Source: Superficieibacter sp. HKU1 (GTDB lineage Bacteria; Pseudomonadota; Gammaproteobacteria; Enterobacterales; Enterobacteriaceae). From it: 64,000 bases of DNA. Each line of letters begins with the position of its first letter. The first letter of the stretch is position 1. Location of the stretch: positions 1,550,001 to 1,614,000 of the forward strand of contig NZ_CP119754.1 in NCBI RefSeq assembly GCF_029319185.1, in the 5' to 3' direction. This document shows positions 45,479 to 54,578 of the stretch, in pieces. The notes below the pieces were generated by a model that was given only the letters and a program-made list of their open reading frames with translations, made no database searches and was not told where the DNA came from. A program made the translations under genes and the position numbers.

Positions 45479-48286
45479 ATGCAGAACGGCGCAATGAAAG
45501 CCTGGCTGGACTCTTCTTTCCTCTCTGGGGCGAACCAGAGCTGGATAGAACAGCTCTATGAAGACTTCTTAACCGATCCTGACTCTGTCGACGTCAAATG
45601 GCGCTCGATGTTCCAGCAGTTACCTGGTACCGGAGTTAAACCGGATCAATTCCATTCCAAAACGCGTGATTATTTCCGCCGCCTGGCGAAGGATGCCTCA
45701 CGTTACACCGCGTCAGTGTCCGACCCTGATACCAATGTGAAGCAGGTTAAAGTCCTGCAGCTCATCAACGCTTATCGTTTCCGCGGCCACCAGCATGCGA
45801 ACCTTGATCCGCTGGGACTGTGGAAACAGGAACGCGTCGCGGACCTGGACCCTTCTTTCCACGACTTAACCGAAGCCGATTTCCAGGAAACCTTCAACGT
45901 AGGGTCTTTCGCTATCGGCAAAGACACCATGAAGCTAGGCGATCTGATCGATGCGCTGAAACAGACCTACTGCGGCCCTATTGGTGCGGAATATATGCAC
46001 ATCACCTCTACCGAAGAGAAACGCTGGATCCAGCAGCGTATTGAATCGGTGGCAGGCCACGCCAGCTTCAGCGTCGAAGAGAAAAAACGCTTCCTCAGCG
46101 AACTGACGGCGGCAGAAGGGCTGGAGCGTTATCTGGGCGCGAAATTCCCCGGCGCGAAACGCTTCTCGCTGGAGGGCGGCGACGCGCTGATTCCGATGCT
46201 CAAAGAGATGATCCGCCACGCCGGTAAAAGCGGCACCCGTGAAGTGGTGCTGGGCATGGCGCACCGTGGTCGCCTGAACGTGCTGATCAACGTGCTGGGC
46301 AAACAGTCGCAGGATCTGTTTGACGAATTTGCCGGTAAACACAAAGAACATCTTGGCACCGGCGACGTGAAGTACCATCAGGGCTTCTCGTCAGATATCG
46401 AAACCGAAGGCGGACTGGTTCACCTGGCGCTGGCGTTTAACCCGTCGCACCTGGAAATCGTCAGCCCGGTAGTAATGGGGTCGGTACGCGCGCGTCTGGA
46501 TCGTCTGGACGAGCCGAGCAGCAATAAAGTACTGCCGATCACCATTCACGGTGACGCCGCCGTGACCGGACAGGGCGTGGTTCAGGAAACCCTGAACATG
46601 TCGAAAGCCCGGGGCTATGAAGTGGGCGGCACCGTGCGCATCGTCATTAACAACCAGGTCGGGTTTACCACCTCTAACCCGCTGGATGCGCGCTCCACCC
46701 CGTACTGTACCGATATTGGTAAAATGGTGCAGGCACCGATTTTCCACGTCAATGCTGACGACCCGGAAGCCGTGGCTTTCGTCACCCGCATTGCGCTGGA
46801 ATTCCGCAACACCTTTAAACGCGATGTGTTCATCGATCTGGTGTGCTACCGCCGTCACGGCCATAACGAAGCCGATGAGCCGAGCGCTACCCAGCCGCTG
46901 ATGTATCAGAAAATCAAAAAGCACCCGACGCCGCGTAAAATCTACGCTGACCGTCTGGAGCAGGATCGGGTTGCCACGCTGGAAGACGCTACCGAGCTGG
47001 TGAACCTTTACCGCGATGCGCTGGACGCCGGCGAGTGCGTGGTAAAAGAGTTCCGTCCGATGAATATGCACTCCTTTACCTGGTCGCCGTACCTTAACCA
47101 CGAGTGGGATGAAAGCTACCCGAACAAAGTGGAAATGAAACGTGTACAGGAGCTGGCGAAGCGTATCAGTACCGTCCCGGATGCCATTGAAATGCAGTCG
47201 CGCGTGGCAAAAATCTATGCCGATCGTCAGGCGATGGCGGCCGGTGAAAAACTGTTCGACTGGGGCGGCGCGGAGAACCTCGCTTACGCCACGCTGGTTG
47301 ATGAAGGCGTCGCGGTGCGTATCTCCGGTGAAGACTCCGGGCGCGGCACCTTCTTCCACCGTCACGCGGTGGTACATAACCAGGCCAACGGCTCGAATTA
47401 CACCCCGCTGCAACATATTCACAATGCGCAGGGACAGTTTAAAGTCTGGGACTCCGTGCTTTCTGAAGAAGCGGTGCTGGCCTTTGAGTACGGTTACGCT
47501 ACCGCCGAACCGCGCACGCTGACCATCTGGGAAGCGCAGTTCGGTGACTTCGCCAACGGCGCGCAGGTGGTGATTGACCAGTTCATCTCCTCCGGCGAGC
47601 AGAAATGGGGCCGGATGTGCGGTCTGGTCATGCTGCTGCCGCACGGCTACGAAGGGCAGGGTCCGGAGCACTCCTCCGCGCGTCTGGAACGTTATCTGCA
47701 ACTTTGCGCCGAGCAGAACATGCAGGTTTGCGTACCGTCCACGCCGGCACAGGTTTACCATATGCTGCGTCGTCAGGCGCTGCGCGGTATGCGCCGTCCG
47801 CTGATTGTCATGTCGCCGAAATCACTGCTGCGTCATCCGCTGGCGGTTTCCACCCTTGACGAACTGGCGAACGGCACATTTATGCCTGCTATCGGCGAGG
47901 TCGATGAACTGGATCCGCAGGCGGTGAAACGCGTGGTCATGTGTTCCGGCAAGGTCTACTACGATCTGCTGGAGCAGCGCCGTAAAAACGATCAAAAAGA
48001 TGTCGCCATCGTGCGCATCGAACAGCTTTATCCCTTCCCGCATCAGGCGATGCAGGAAGCGCTGAAGCCATACGCACACGTACATGACTTTGTCTGGTGC
48101 CAGGAAGAGCCGCTTAACCAGGGCGCATGGTACTGCAGCCAGCATCATTTCCGTGAAGTGGTTCCCTTTGGGGCAGCCCTGCGTTATGCAGGTCGCCCGG
48201 CCTCTGCCTCTCCGGCGGTAGGATATATGTCCGTTCACCAGAAGCAGCAGCAAGATCTGGTCAATGACGCGCTGAACGTCGATTAA
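45479..48286 (+). CDS. sucA: 2-Oxoglutarate dehydrogenase E1 component
   Basis: A 935-residue thiamine-diphosphate enzyme that decarboxylates 2-oxoglutarate and passes succinyl to SucB. The N-terminal segment MQNGAMKAWLDSSFLSG precedes the core; the ThDP/Mg motif spans IHGDAAVTGQGVVQETLNM to VINNQVGFTTS, with GMAHRGRLNVL and RRHGHNEADEP also conserved. A leader sequence conserved with E. coli (AAGTAAGCAT...AAGGGATCACG) precedes the ATG. Confidence 0.98.
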   Translation: MQNGAMKAWLDSSFLSGANQSWIEQLYEDFLTDPDSVDVKWRSMFQQLPGTGVKPDQFHSKTRDYFRRLAKDASRYTASVSDPDTNVKQVKVLQLINAYRFRGHQHANLDPLGLWKQERVADLDPSFHDLTEADFQETFNVGSFAIGKDTMKLGDLIDALKQTYCGPIGAEYMHITSTEEKRWIQQRIESVAGHASFSVEEKKRFLSELTAAEGLERYLGAKFPGAKRFSLEGGDALIPMLKEMIRHAGKSGTREVVLGMAHRGRLNVLINVLGKQSQDLFDEFAGKHKEHLGTGDVKYHQGFSSDIETEGGLVHLALAFNPSHLEIVSPVVMGSVRARLDRLDEPSSNKVLPITIHGDAAVTGQGVVQETLNMSKARGYEVGGTVRIVINNQVGFTTSNPLDARSTPYCTDIGKMVQAPIFHVNADDPEAVAFVTRIALEFRNTFKRDVFIDLVCYRRHGHNEADEPSATQPLMYQKIKKHPTPRKIYADRLEQDRVATLEDATELVNLYRDALDAGECVVKEFRPMNMHSFTWSPYLNHEWDESYPNKVEMKRVQELAKRISTVPDAIEMQSRVAKIYADRQAMAAGEKLFDWGGAENLAYATLVDEGVAVRISGEDSGRGTFFHRHAVVHNQANGSNYTPLQHIHNAQGQFKVWDSVLSEEAVLAFEYGYATAEPRTLTIWEAQFGDFANGAQVVIDQFISSGEQKWGRMCGLVMLLPHGYEGQGPEHSSARLERYLQLCAEQNMQVCVPSTPAQVYHMLRRQALRGMRRPLIVMSPKSLLRHPLAVSTLDELANGTFMPAIGEVDELDPQAVKRVVMCSGKVYYDLLEQRRKNDQKDVAIVRIEQLYPFPHQAMQEALKPYAHVHDFVWCQEEPLNQGAWYCSQHHFREVVPFGAALRYAGRPASASPAVGYMSVHQKQQQDLVNDALNVD

Positions 48287-48300
48287 TTAAAGGATAAATA

Positions 48301-49521
48301 ATGAGTAGCGTAGATATTCTTGTTCCCGACCTGCCTGAATCCGTTGCGGATGCGACCGTTGCCACCTGGCACAAAAAACCAGGCGACGCGGTAAAACGCG
48401 ATGAAGTTCTGGTAGAAATCGAAACTGACAAAGTGGTACTGGAAGTACCGGCGTCGGCGGACGGCATTCTTGATGCCTTACTGGAAGATGAAGGGGCCAC
48501 CGTAACCTCTCGTCAGATCCTGGGCCGCCTGCGTGAAGGCAACAGTTCTGGTAAAGAGACCAGCGAGAAATCCGAAGCGAAAGAATCGACCCCGGCCCAG
48601 CGTCAGCAGGCGTCGCTGGAAGAACAGAACAACGATGCGCTCAGCCCGGCGATCCGTCGCCTGCTGGCTGAGCATAATCTTGACGCCAGCGCCATTAAAG
48701 GCACCGGCGTCGGCGGACGCATCACCCGCGAAGATGTAGATAAACATCTGAACAACGCCCCGGCAAAAGCAGAGCAGAAAGCGCCTGAAGCCGCGCCGCA
48801 GGCTGCGCCGCAGCTGGGCAACCGCTCTGAAAAACGCGTGCCGATGACCCGCCTGCGTAAGCGCGTGGCCGAGCGTCTGCTGGAGGCGAAAAACTCCACC
48901 GCGATGCTGACCACCTTTAACGAAGTGAATATGAAGCCGATCATGGATCTGCGCAAGCAGTACGGCGACGCTTTCGAAAAACGTCACGGCATCCGTCTGG
49001 GCTTTATGTCCTTCTACGTGAAAGCGGTAGTAGAAGCGCTGAAACGCTACCCGGAAGTTAACGCCTCTATCGACGGCGACGACGTGGTGTATCACAACTA
49101 TTTCGACGTCAGCATGGCGGTCTCCACGCCGCGCGGTCTGGTCACGCCAGTGCTGCGCGACGTTGACGCGCTGGGCATGGCCGATATCGAAAAACGCATT
49201 AAAGAGCTGGCGGTGAAAGGGCGCGACGGCAAACTGACGGTAGAAGATCTGACTGGCGGTAACTTTACCATTACCAACGGCGGCGTTTTCGGCTCTCTGA
49301 TGTCCACGCCGATCATCAACCCGCCGCAGAGCGCGATCCTCGGCATGCATGCCATTAAAGATCGTCCGATGGCGGTTGCCGGTAAAGTGGAAATCCTGCC
49401 GATGATGTATCTGGCGCTCTCTTACGATCACCGTCTGATTGATGGCCGTGAGTCGGTAGGCTTCCTGGTGGCAATCAAAGAGCTGCTGGAAGACCCGACC
49501 CGTCTGCTGCTGGACGTGTAG
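48301..49521 (+). CDS. sucB: 2-Oxoglutarate dehydrogenase E2 (dihydrolipoyl succinyltransferase)
   Basis: A 406-residue core enzyme. The N-terminal lipoyl domain has the modified Lys44 in IETDKVVLEVP; an Ala/Glu-rich linker leads to the E1/E3-binding domain (LSPAIRRLLAEHNLDASAIKGTG...) and a second linker to the catalytic domain with the active-site motif SYDHRLIDGRE. It transfers succinyl to CoA. It follows sucA by 14 bases. Confidence 0.98.
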   Translation: MSSVDILVPDLPESVADATVATWHKKPGDAVKRDEVLVEIETDKVVLEVPASADGILDALLEDEGATVTSRQILGRLREGNSSGKETSEKSEAKESTPAQRQQASLEEQNNDALSPAIRRLLAEHNLDASAIKGTGVGGRITREDVDKHLNNAPAKAEQKAPEAAPQAAPQLGNRSEKRVPMTRLRKRVAERLLEAKNSTAMLTTFNEVNMKPIMDLRKQYGDAFEKRHGIRLGFMSFYVKAVVEALKRYPEVNASIDGDDVVYHNYFDVSMAVSTPRGLVTPVLRDVDALGMADIEKRIKELAVKGRDGKLTVEDLTGGNFTITNGGVFGSLMSTPIINPPQSAILGMHAIKDRPMAVAGKVEILPMMYLALSYDHRLIDGRESVGFLVAIKELLEDPTRLLLDV

Positions 49522-49546
49522 TTATTAAGAATATCACCTGTCTGCA

Positions 49547-49574
49547 GGCCGGATGAGCGTAGCGCCATCCGGCA
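49547..49574. repeat. REP unit between sucB and sucC
   Basis: A single GGCCGGATGAGCGTAGCGCC unit closing with ATCCGGC, inside the sucABCD transcript. Confidence 0.85.
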
Positions 49575-49618
49575 TTCAGGCACAATGATAACGATTCTCT
49601 GAAGGATGGACAGAAGAC

Positions 49619-50785
49619 ATGAACTTACATGAATACCAGGCAAAACAACTCTTTGCCCGCTATGGTTTGCCTGCGCCAGTAGGTTATGCCTGCAACACGC
49701 CGCGTGAAGCTGAAGAAGCGGCCTCAAAAATCGGCGCTGGCCCGTGGGTGGTAAAATGCCAGGTTCACGCTGGCGGCCGCGGTAAAGCGGGCGGCGTGAA
49801 AGTGGTGAAAAGTAAGGAAGAGATCCGCGCCTTTGCCGAGCACTGGCTGGGTAAACGTCTGGTAACCTACCAGACAGATGCGAACGGCCAGCCGGTCAAC
49901 CAGATCCTGGTCGAAGCGGCAACCGACATTGATAAAGAACTGTACCTCGGCGCGGTCGTTGACCGTAGCTCCCGCCGCGTGGTCTTTATGGCCTCCACCG
50001 AAGGCGGCGTGGAAATTGAAAAAGTGGCGGAAGAAACCCCGCATCTGATCCACAAAGTCGCGCTCGATCCGCTGGCGGGTCCGATGCCGTATCAGGGCCG
50101 CGAGCTGGCGTTCAAACTGGGTCTGGAAGGCAAGCAGGTTCAGCAGTTCACCAAAATCTTTATGGGACTGGCGACCATTTTCCTTGAGCGCGATCTGGCG
50201 CTGATCGAAATCAACCCGCTGGTGATCACCAAACAGGGCGACCTGATCTGCCTCGATGGCAAACTGGGCGCGGACGGCAACGCGCTGTTCCGCCAGCCGG
50301 ATCTGCGCGAGATGCGCGATCACTCGCAGGAAGATGCCCGTGAGTCTCAGGCGGCGCAGTGGGAACTGAACTACGTGGCGCTGGATGGCAACATCGGCTG
50401 TATGGTCAACGGCGCAGGTCTGGCGATGGGTACCATGGACATCGTTAAGCTGCACGGCGGCGAACCGGCTAACTTCCTCGACGTAGGCGGCGGCGCAACC
50501 AAAGAGCGCGTGACCGAAGCGTTCAAAATTATCCTCTCTGACGACAACGTCAAAGCGGTACTGGTTAACATCTTCGGCGGCATCGTGCGCTGCGATCTGA
50601 TCGCTGACGGCATCATTGGTGCGGTGGAAGAAGTGGGCGTGAATGTGCCGGTAGTGGTGCGTCTGGAAGGTAACAATGCTGAACTGGGCGCGAAACGTCT
50701 GGCGGACAGCGGCCTGAATATTATTGCAGCGAAGAGTCTGACGGATGCAGCCCAGCAGGTCGTTGGCGCAGTGGAGGGGAAATAA
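49619..50785 (+). CDS. sucC: Succinyl-CoA synthetase beta subunit
   Basis: A 388-residue ATP-grasp protein starting MNLHEYQAKQLFARYGLPAP. The nucleotide-binding region includes WVVKCQVHAGGRGKAGGVK, and the subunit contact and succinate site includes GGGATKERVTEAFK and NIFGGIVRCD. With SucD it makes ATP from succinyl-CoA. It shares one base with sucD (TAATG). Confidence 0.98.
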   Translation: MNLHEYQAKQLFARYGLPAPVGYACNTPREAEEAASKIGAGPWVVKCQVHAGGRGKAGGVKVVKSKEEIRAFAEHWLGKRLVTYQTDANGQPVNQILVEAATDIDKELYLGAVVDRSSRRVVFMASTEGGVEIEKVAEETPHLIHKVALDPLAGPMPYQGRELAFKLGLEGKQVQQFTKIFMGLATIFLERDLALIEINPLVITKQGDLICLDGKLGADGNALFRQPDLREMRDHSQEDARESQAAQWELNYVALDGNIGCMVNGAGLAMGTMDIVKLHGGEPANFLDVGGGATKERVTEAFKIILSDDNVKAVLVNIFGGIVRCDLIADGIIGAVEEVGVNVPVVVRLEGNNAELGAKRLADSGLNIIAAKSLTDAAQQVVGAVEGK

Positions 50786-51654
50786 TGTCAGTTTTAATCG
50801 ATAAAAACACCAAAGTGATCTGCCAGGGTTTCACCGGAAGCCAGGGGACATTCCACTCCGAACAGGCGATTGCCTACGGTACGCAGATGGTCGGCGGCGT
50901 AACGCCGGGCAAAGGCGGCACTGAACACCTCGGTCTGCCGGTCTTTAACACCGTGCGTGAAGCGGTAGAAGCTACCGGCGCGACCGCCTCGGTGATCTAC
51001 GTTCCGGCACCGTTCTGCAAAGACTCTATCCTTGAAGCCATCGATGCGGGCATCAAACTGATCATCACCATCACCGAAGGTATCCCGACGCTGGATATGC
51101 TGACGGTGAAAGTGAAGCTGGACGAAGCAGGCGTGCGCATGATCGGGCCGAACTGCCCGGGCGTGATCACCCCAGGCGAATGTAAAATCGGCATTATGCC
51201 GGGCCACATTCACCAGCCGGGTAAAGTGGGCATTGTTTCCCGTTCCGGTACCCTGACCTATGAAGCGGTTAAGCAGACCACCGATTACGGTTTCGGCCAG
51301 TCCACCTGCGTGGGCATCGGCGGCGACCCGATCCCGGGTTCTAACTTCATCGATATCCTGAAGCTGTTCCAGGAAGATCCGCAGACCGAAGCGATCGTCA
51401 TGATCGGCGAGATCGGCGGCAGCGCGGAAGAAGAAGCGGCGGCTTACATCAAGGATCACGTGACCAAGCCGGTTGTCGGCTATATCGCTGGCGTGACCGC
51501 GCCGAAAGGCAAACGTATGGGCCATGCGGGAGCGATCATCGCGGGCGGCAAAGGTACGGCGGATGAAAAATTTGCTGTGCTGGAAGCGGCAGGCGTGAAA
51601 ACCGTGCGTAGCCTGGCAGATATCGGCGAAGCGCTGAAATCCATCATTAAATAA
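50785..51654 (+). CDS. sucD: Succinyl-CoA synthetase alpha subunit
   Basis: A 289-residue CoA-binding subunit. The N-terminal Rossmann domain begins ICQGFTGSQGTFHSEQA; the phospho-histidine is in the GHAGAIIAGGKGT motif. It pairs with SucC. Last coding gene of sdhCDAB-sucABCD, followed by two hairpins and a terminator that resemble the SdhX region. Confidence 0.98.
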   Translation: MSVLIDKNTKVICQGFTGSQGTFHSEQAIAYGTQMVGGVTPGKGGTEHLGLPVFNTVREAVEATGATASVIYVPAPFCKDSILEAIDAGIKLIITITEGIPTLDMLTVKVKLDEAGVRMIGPNCPGVITPGECKIGIMPGHIHQPGKVGIVSRSGTLTYEAVKQTTDYGFGQSTCVGIGGDPIPGSNFIDILKLFQEDPQTEAIVMIGEIGGSAEEEAAAYIKDHVTKPVVGYIAGVTAPKGKRMGHAGAIIAGGKGTADEKFAVLEAAGVKTVRSLADIGEALKSIIK

Positions 51655-51721
51655 AATCGCTGCTCCCCGCCAGAGGGAGCGTGTTTTCGACATGGTTGGC
51701 CGCTGAAAAGCGGCCTTTTTT
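51655..51721 (+). ncRNA. sdhX: 3'UTR small RNA of the suc operon, SdhX-like
   Basis: The sucD 3' end carries a short stem (GCTCCC / GGGAGC, 51662-51680), a single-stranded GTGTTTTCGACATGGTT stretch and a terminator hairpin with U-tail. In E. coli and Salmonella the Hfq-dependent sRNA SdhX is processed from exactly this 3'UTR. Location and layout support it; I could not align the seed, and the processing site is not visible. Confidence 0.55.
51698..51721 (+). terminator. Rho-independent terminator after sucD
   Basis: A 7-bp stem (GGCCGCT / AGCGGCC) with GAAA tetraloop and six T residues. Confidence 0.94.
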
Positions 51722-51729
51722 ATGGCCGG

Positions 51730-52446
51730 TTACCGTCCACGCTGCGCCACCAGCGTGAATTTATAATCATCGCTTCTGAAAACGTTGCGACTGTATTCAA
51801 ATACTCTGCCGTCTTTCAGAAAGCCGCGTGAAATCTTCTCCAGAATTGGTTTTTGCGCGTCAATGGCCAGCGCCGCGATGGCTTCCTCAGATGGCATCGC
51901 GGGTACCAGCTCCTGCTCGCTGCGATCGATAACCATTTTTTTGATCTGCTCAATATAATGGTATTTCGAGTTTTCCATCACTTCCCACGTCAGATCCGCA
52001 AACATCGCCAGCGGCATCCAGGTTTCTTCCAGATTCACCGGTTTGTGATTAATAAACCGCACCCGCTTAATGTGCCAGACCTTTTCCTCTGCCGCGAGCT
52101 GAAGCTTTTCCGCCAGCCAGGGTTCGGCCTGAATCACTTCAAAGACTTTCACATCGCTGTGGGTGGCGACGTGGCGGTCGGCCAGTTTTTCATAAAAGCT
52201 GGTCAGACGGTAGATATCGTAATTGACCCGCTCTTCTTTCACGTAAGAGCCGCTGCCCTGAATGCTTTCAATAATTGACTCGGCGGTTAGCTGTTTCAGT
52301 GCCTGACGCACGGTTACGCGGCTGACGCTGAACTGCGCCTGTAGTTCGGACTCCGTCGGCAGCGCGTCGCCGGGTTTTAATTCGCCGCACTGAATACGCT
52401 CGCGCAGGGCATCGGCGATCTGTCGGTACATCGGTTTACTGGACAT
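51730..52446 (-). CDS. mngR: MngR, GntR/HutC-family repressor of mannosylglycerate genes
   Basis: A 238-residue regulator with an N-terminal winged helix (MYRQIADALRERIQCGELKP ... SVSRVTVRQALKQLTAE) and a UTRA effector domain (about 85-230, WHIKRVRFINHKPVNLEETW). In E. coli it represses mngAB and is relieved by mannosylglycerate or its phosphate. The frame continues 35 codons upstream but the family start is MSSKPMYRQIAD. Divergent from mngA. Confidence 0.93.
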   Translation of the reverse strand: MSSKPMYRQIADALRERIQCGELKPGDALPTESELQAQFSVSRVTVRQALKQLTAESIIESIQGSGSYVKEERVNYDIYRLTSFYEKLADRHVATHSDVKVFEVIQAEPWLAEKLQLAAEEKVWHIKRVRFINHKPVNLEETWMPLAMFADLTWEVMENSKYHYIEQIKKMVIDRSEQELVPAMPSEEAIAALAIDAQKPILEKISRGFLKDGRVFEYSRNVFRSDDYKFTLVAQRGR

Positions 52447-52507
52447 GCGGTGGCACCAAAATAATACCTTTCGGCTGATTATCCGTATCAGTGCCGGAAT
52501 GTAAACA

Positions 52508-52526
52508 ATACAAATAGAATACAAAT
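52508..52526. promoter_or_regulatory. Direct repeat in the mngR-mngA region, possible MngR operator
   Basis: ATACAAAT occurs at 52508-52515 and again at 52519-52526, an 11-base spacing of one helical turn. It lies between the divergent mngR and mngA starts. Confidence 0.4.
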
Positions 52527-52533
52527 TATCGTA

Positions 52534-52555
52534 CAAAGTGAAAGTGATCACATAA
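52534..52555. promoter_or_regulatory. CRP site upstream of mngA
   Basis: Contains AGTGA-N6-TCACA, one mismatch from the CRP core. It lies about 85 bases before mngA, consistent with catabolite control of a PTS operon. Confidence 0.65.
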
Positions 52556-52634
52556 ATGTATTATTTGGTCTGGCATGCTACAGCCTGAATGCCGCCTGGC
52601 GGCACGAACATCTCTCAACAAAGTGAGGATCATG

Positions 52635-54554
52635 ATGAACCTGACGACCCTGACGCATCCGGACGCTTTCTGCCTGCAAACGCGGTTCGCCAGTCGCGAT
52701 GACGCCATACGCACGCTGGCGAAGCGACTGACGGATCTCGGCAAAATTAATAATCTTGACCATTATCTGAACGACGTTTTCGCCCGCGAAATGGCGGGCC
52801 CGACCGCGCTGGGTGAAGGGCTGGCGGTGCCGCACGGAAAAAGCGAGGCGGTGCAGGAAGCCGCGTTCGCCGTGGCTACGCTTAGCGAACCGCTGAACTG
52901 GGAAGGCGTTGACGGACCGGAAGAGGTTAATGTAGTTGTCTTGCTGGCGATCCCGCCCGCCGAGGCTGGCTCGACCCATATGCAACTATTAACCGCGCTG
53001 ACCAGCCGTCTGGCGGATGACGACGTTCGCGCCGCGGTAAGCGGCGCAACCAGCCCGGCACAGCTTTTGCAGGCGCTGGGCTCGCCGCAGGAAAAGCGTG
53101 AGGAGGCACCGATTGCCGTCGACGCGCCGGTGATTGTCTGCGTTACCGCCTGTCCCGCCGGGATCGCGCATACCTACATGGCGGCAGAATATCTGGAAAA
53201 AGCCGGGAAAAAACTCGGCGTACGGGTGTATGTCGAAAAACAGGGTGCGAACGGTATTGAAGGTCGGCTACGCGCTGAACACCTGAACGCCGCGCAGGCC
53301 AGCATTATCGCGGCGGACGTCGCCATTAAAGAAGCGGAACGTTTTACCGGCATTCCCATGCTCAACGTGCCGGTGGCGGAACCCATTCGCCACGCGGAGG
53401 CGCTGATCCAGCAGGCGCTGGCGCTGAAACCTTCTGCGCAGCCGCGCGTCGCTGCGTCGCAGGTGGAAAATAAAAAGAGCGTTAAAACGGAATTGAAGCA
53501 GGCGCTGCTCAGCGGTATCTCCTTTGCCGTGCCGCTGATTGTCGCAGGGGGTACGGTGCTTGCGGTTTCCGTCCTGCTGGCACAAATGCTGGGCTTACAG
53601 CACCTGTTCGATCAGGAAAATTCGTGGCTGTGGCTGTACCGTAAACTCGGGGGCGGCATTCTCGGCACGCTGATGGTTCCGGTCCTGGCCGCGTACACCG
53701 CCTATTCTCTGGCCGACAAACCCGCGCTGGCTCCGGGCTTTGCCGCCGGGTTGGCCGCCAATATGATTGGCTCCGGTTTCCTGGGCGCGGTGGTCGGCGG
53801 GCTGATTGCCGGTTACCTGATGCGTTGGGTAAAAGAACATATCCGCCTGAGCAGCAAATTTAACGGCTTTCTGACCTTTTACCTCTATCCGGTACTCGGC
53901 ACGCTGGTAACGGGCAGCCTGATGCTGTTCGTGATTGGCGAACCGGTGGCGTGGATCAATAACGGTCTGACGGCATGGTTGAACGGCCTGTCGGGCAGTA
54001 ATGCGCTGTTGCTCGGGGCAATCATCGGCTTTATGTGCTCCTTCGATCTTGGCGGTCCGGTGAATAAAGCGTCCTATGCGTTTTGCCTCGGCGCGATGGC
54101 TAACGGCGTGTTCGGCCCGTATGCCATCTTTGCCTCGGTCAAAATGGTCTCGGCATTTACCGTCACCGCTTCCACAATGCTGGCACCGCATCTGTTTAAA
54201 AGCTTTGAAATCGAAACCGGAAAATCGACCTGGCTGCTGGGGCTGGCGGGGATCACAGAGGGGGCGATCCCGATGGCGATTGAAGATCCGCTGCGGGTCA
54301 TTGGTTCTTTTGTCCTCGGATCGCTGGTCACCGGGGCGATAGTTGGCGCAATGCATATTGGGCTTTCGACGCCCGGCGCGGGGATTTTCTCGCTGTTCCT
54401 GCTGCACGATGCCGATATGGGCAAGGCGATAGCGGCGGCAGGCTGGTTTGGTGCTGCGCTGATCGGAACCGCCATTTCAACCTGCGTGCTCTTGCTCTGG
54501 CGTCGTCAGGCGGTGCGGACCGGTAAATATACGCCTGACAGCGTAATGCCATAA
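52635..54554 (+). CDS. mngA: PTS 2-O-alpha-mannosyl-D-glycerate transporter EIIABC
   Basis: A 639-residue fructose-type permease importing mannosylglycerate as its 6-phosphate. Order: EIIA (phospho-His67 in GLAVPHGK), EIIB (phospho-Cys in CVTACPAGIAHT), EIIC (from about residue 295, ALLSGISFAVPLIVAGGT, with ITEGAIPMAIEDP). Two adjacent ATGs (52632 and 52635) follow GTGAGGAT; the second has better spacing. A longer frame starting at 52575 is possible but lacks a ribosome site. Confidence 0.95.
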   Translation: MNLTTLTHPDAFCLQTRFASRDDAIRTLAKRLTDLGKINNLDHYLNDVFAREMAGPTALGEGLAVPHGKSEAVQEAAFAVATLSEPLNWEGVDGPEEVNVVVLLAIPPAEAGSTHMQLLTALTSRLADDDVRAAVSGATSPAQLLQALGSPQEKREEAPIAVDAPVIVCVTACPAGIAHTYMAAEYLEKAGKKLGVRVYVEKQGANGIEGRLRAEHLNAAQASIIAADVAIKEAERFTGIPMLNVPVAEPIRHAEALIQQALALKPSAQPRVAASQVENKKSVKTELKQALLSGISFAVPLIVAGGTVLAVSVLLAQMLGLQHLFDQENSWLWLYRKLGGGILGTLMVPVLAAYTAYSLADKPALAPGFAAGLAANMIGSGFLGAVVGGLIAGYLMRWVKEHIRLSSKFNGFLTFYLYPVLGTLVTGSLMLFVIGEPVAWINNGLTAWLNGLSGSNALLLGAIIGFMCSFDLGGPVNKASYAFCLGAMANGVFGPYAIFASVKMVSAFTVTASTMLAPHLFKSFEIETGKSTWLLGLAGITEGAIPMAIEDPLRVIGSFVLGSLVTGAIVGAMHIGLSTPGAGIFSLFLLHDADMGKAIAAAGWFGAALIGTAISTCVLLLWRRQAVRTGKYTPDSVMP

Positions 54555-54578
54555 TGTTGACTTAATCAGGAAACGAAG

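Noticed and set aside
46391..47761. Long open frame of 456 codons on the minus strand inside sucA
   Set aside because: It is the antisense of a highly conserved, GC-rich gene with strong codon bias; the translation shows no recognisable domain. Similar shadow frames lie opposite gene bodies such as glnS, sdhA, mngB, sucB and sucD.
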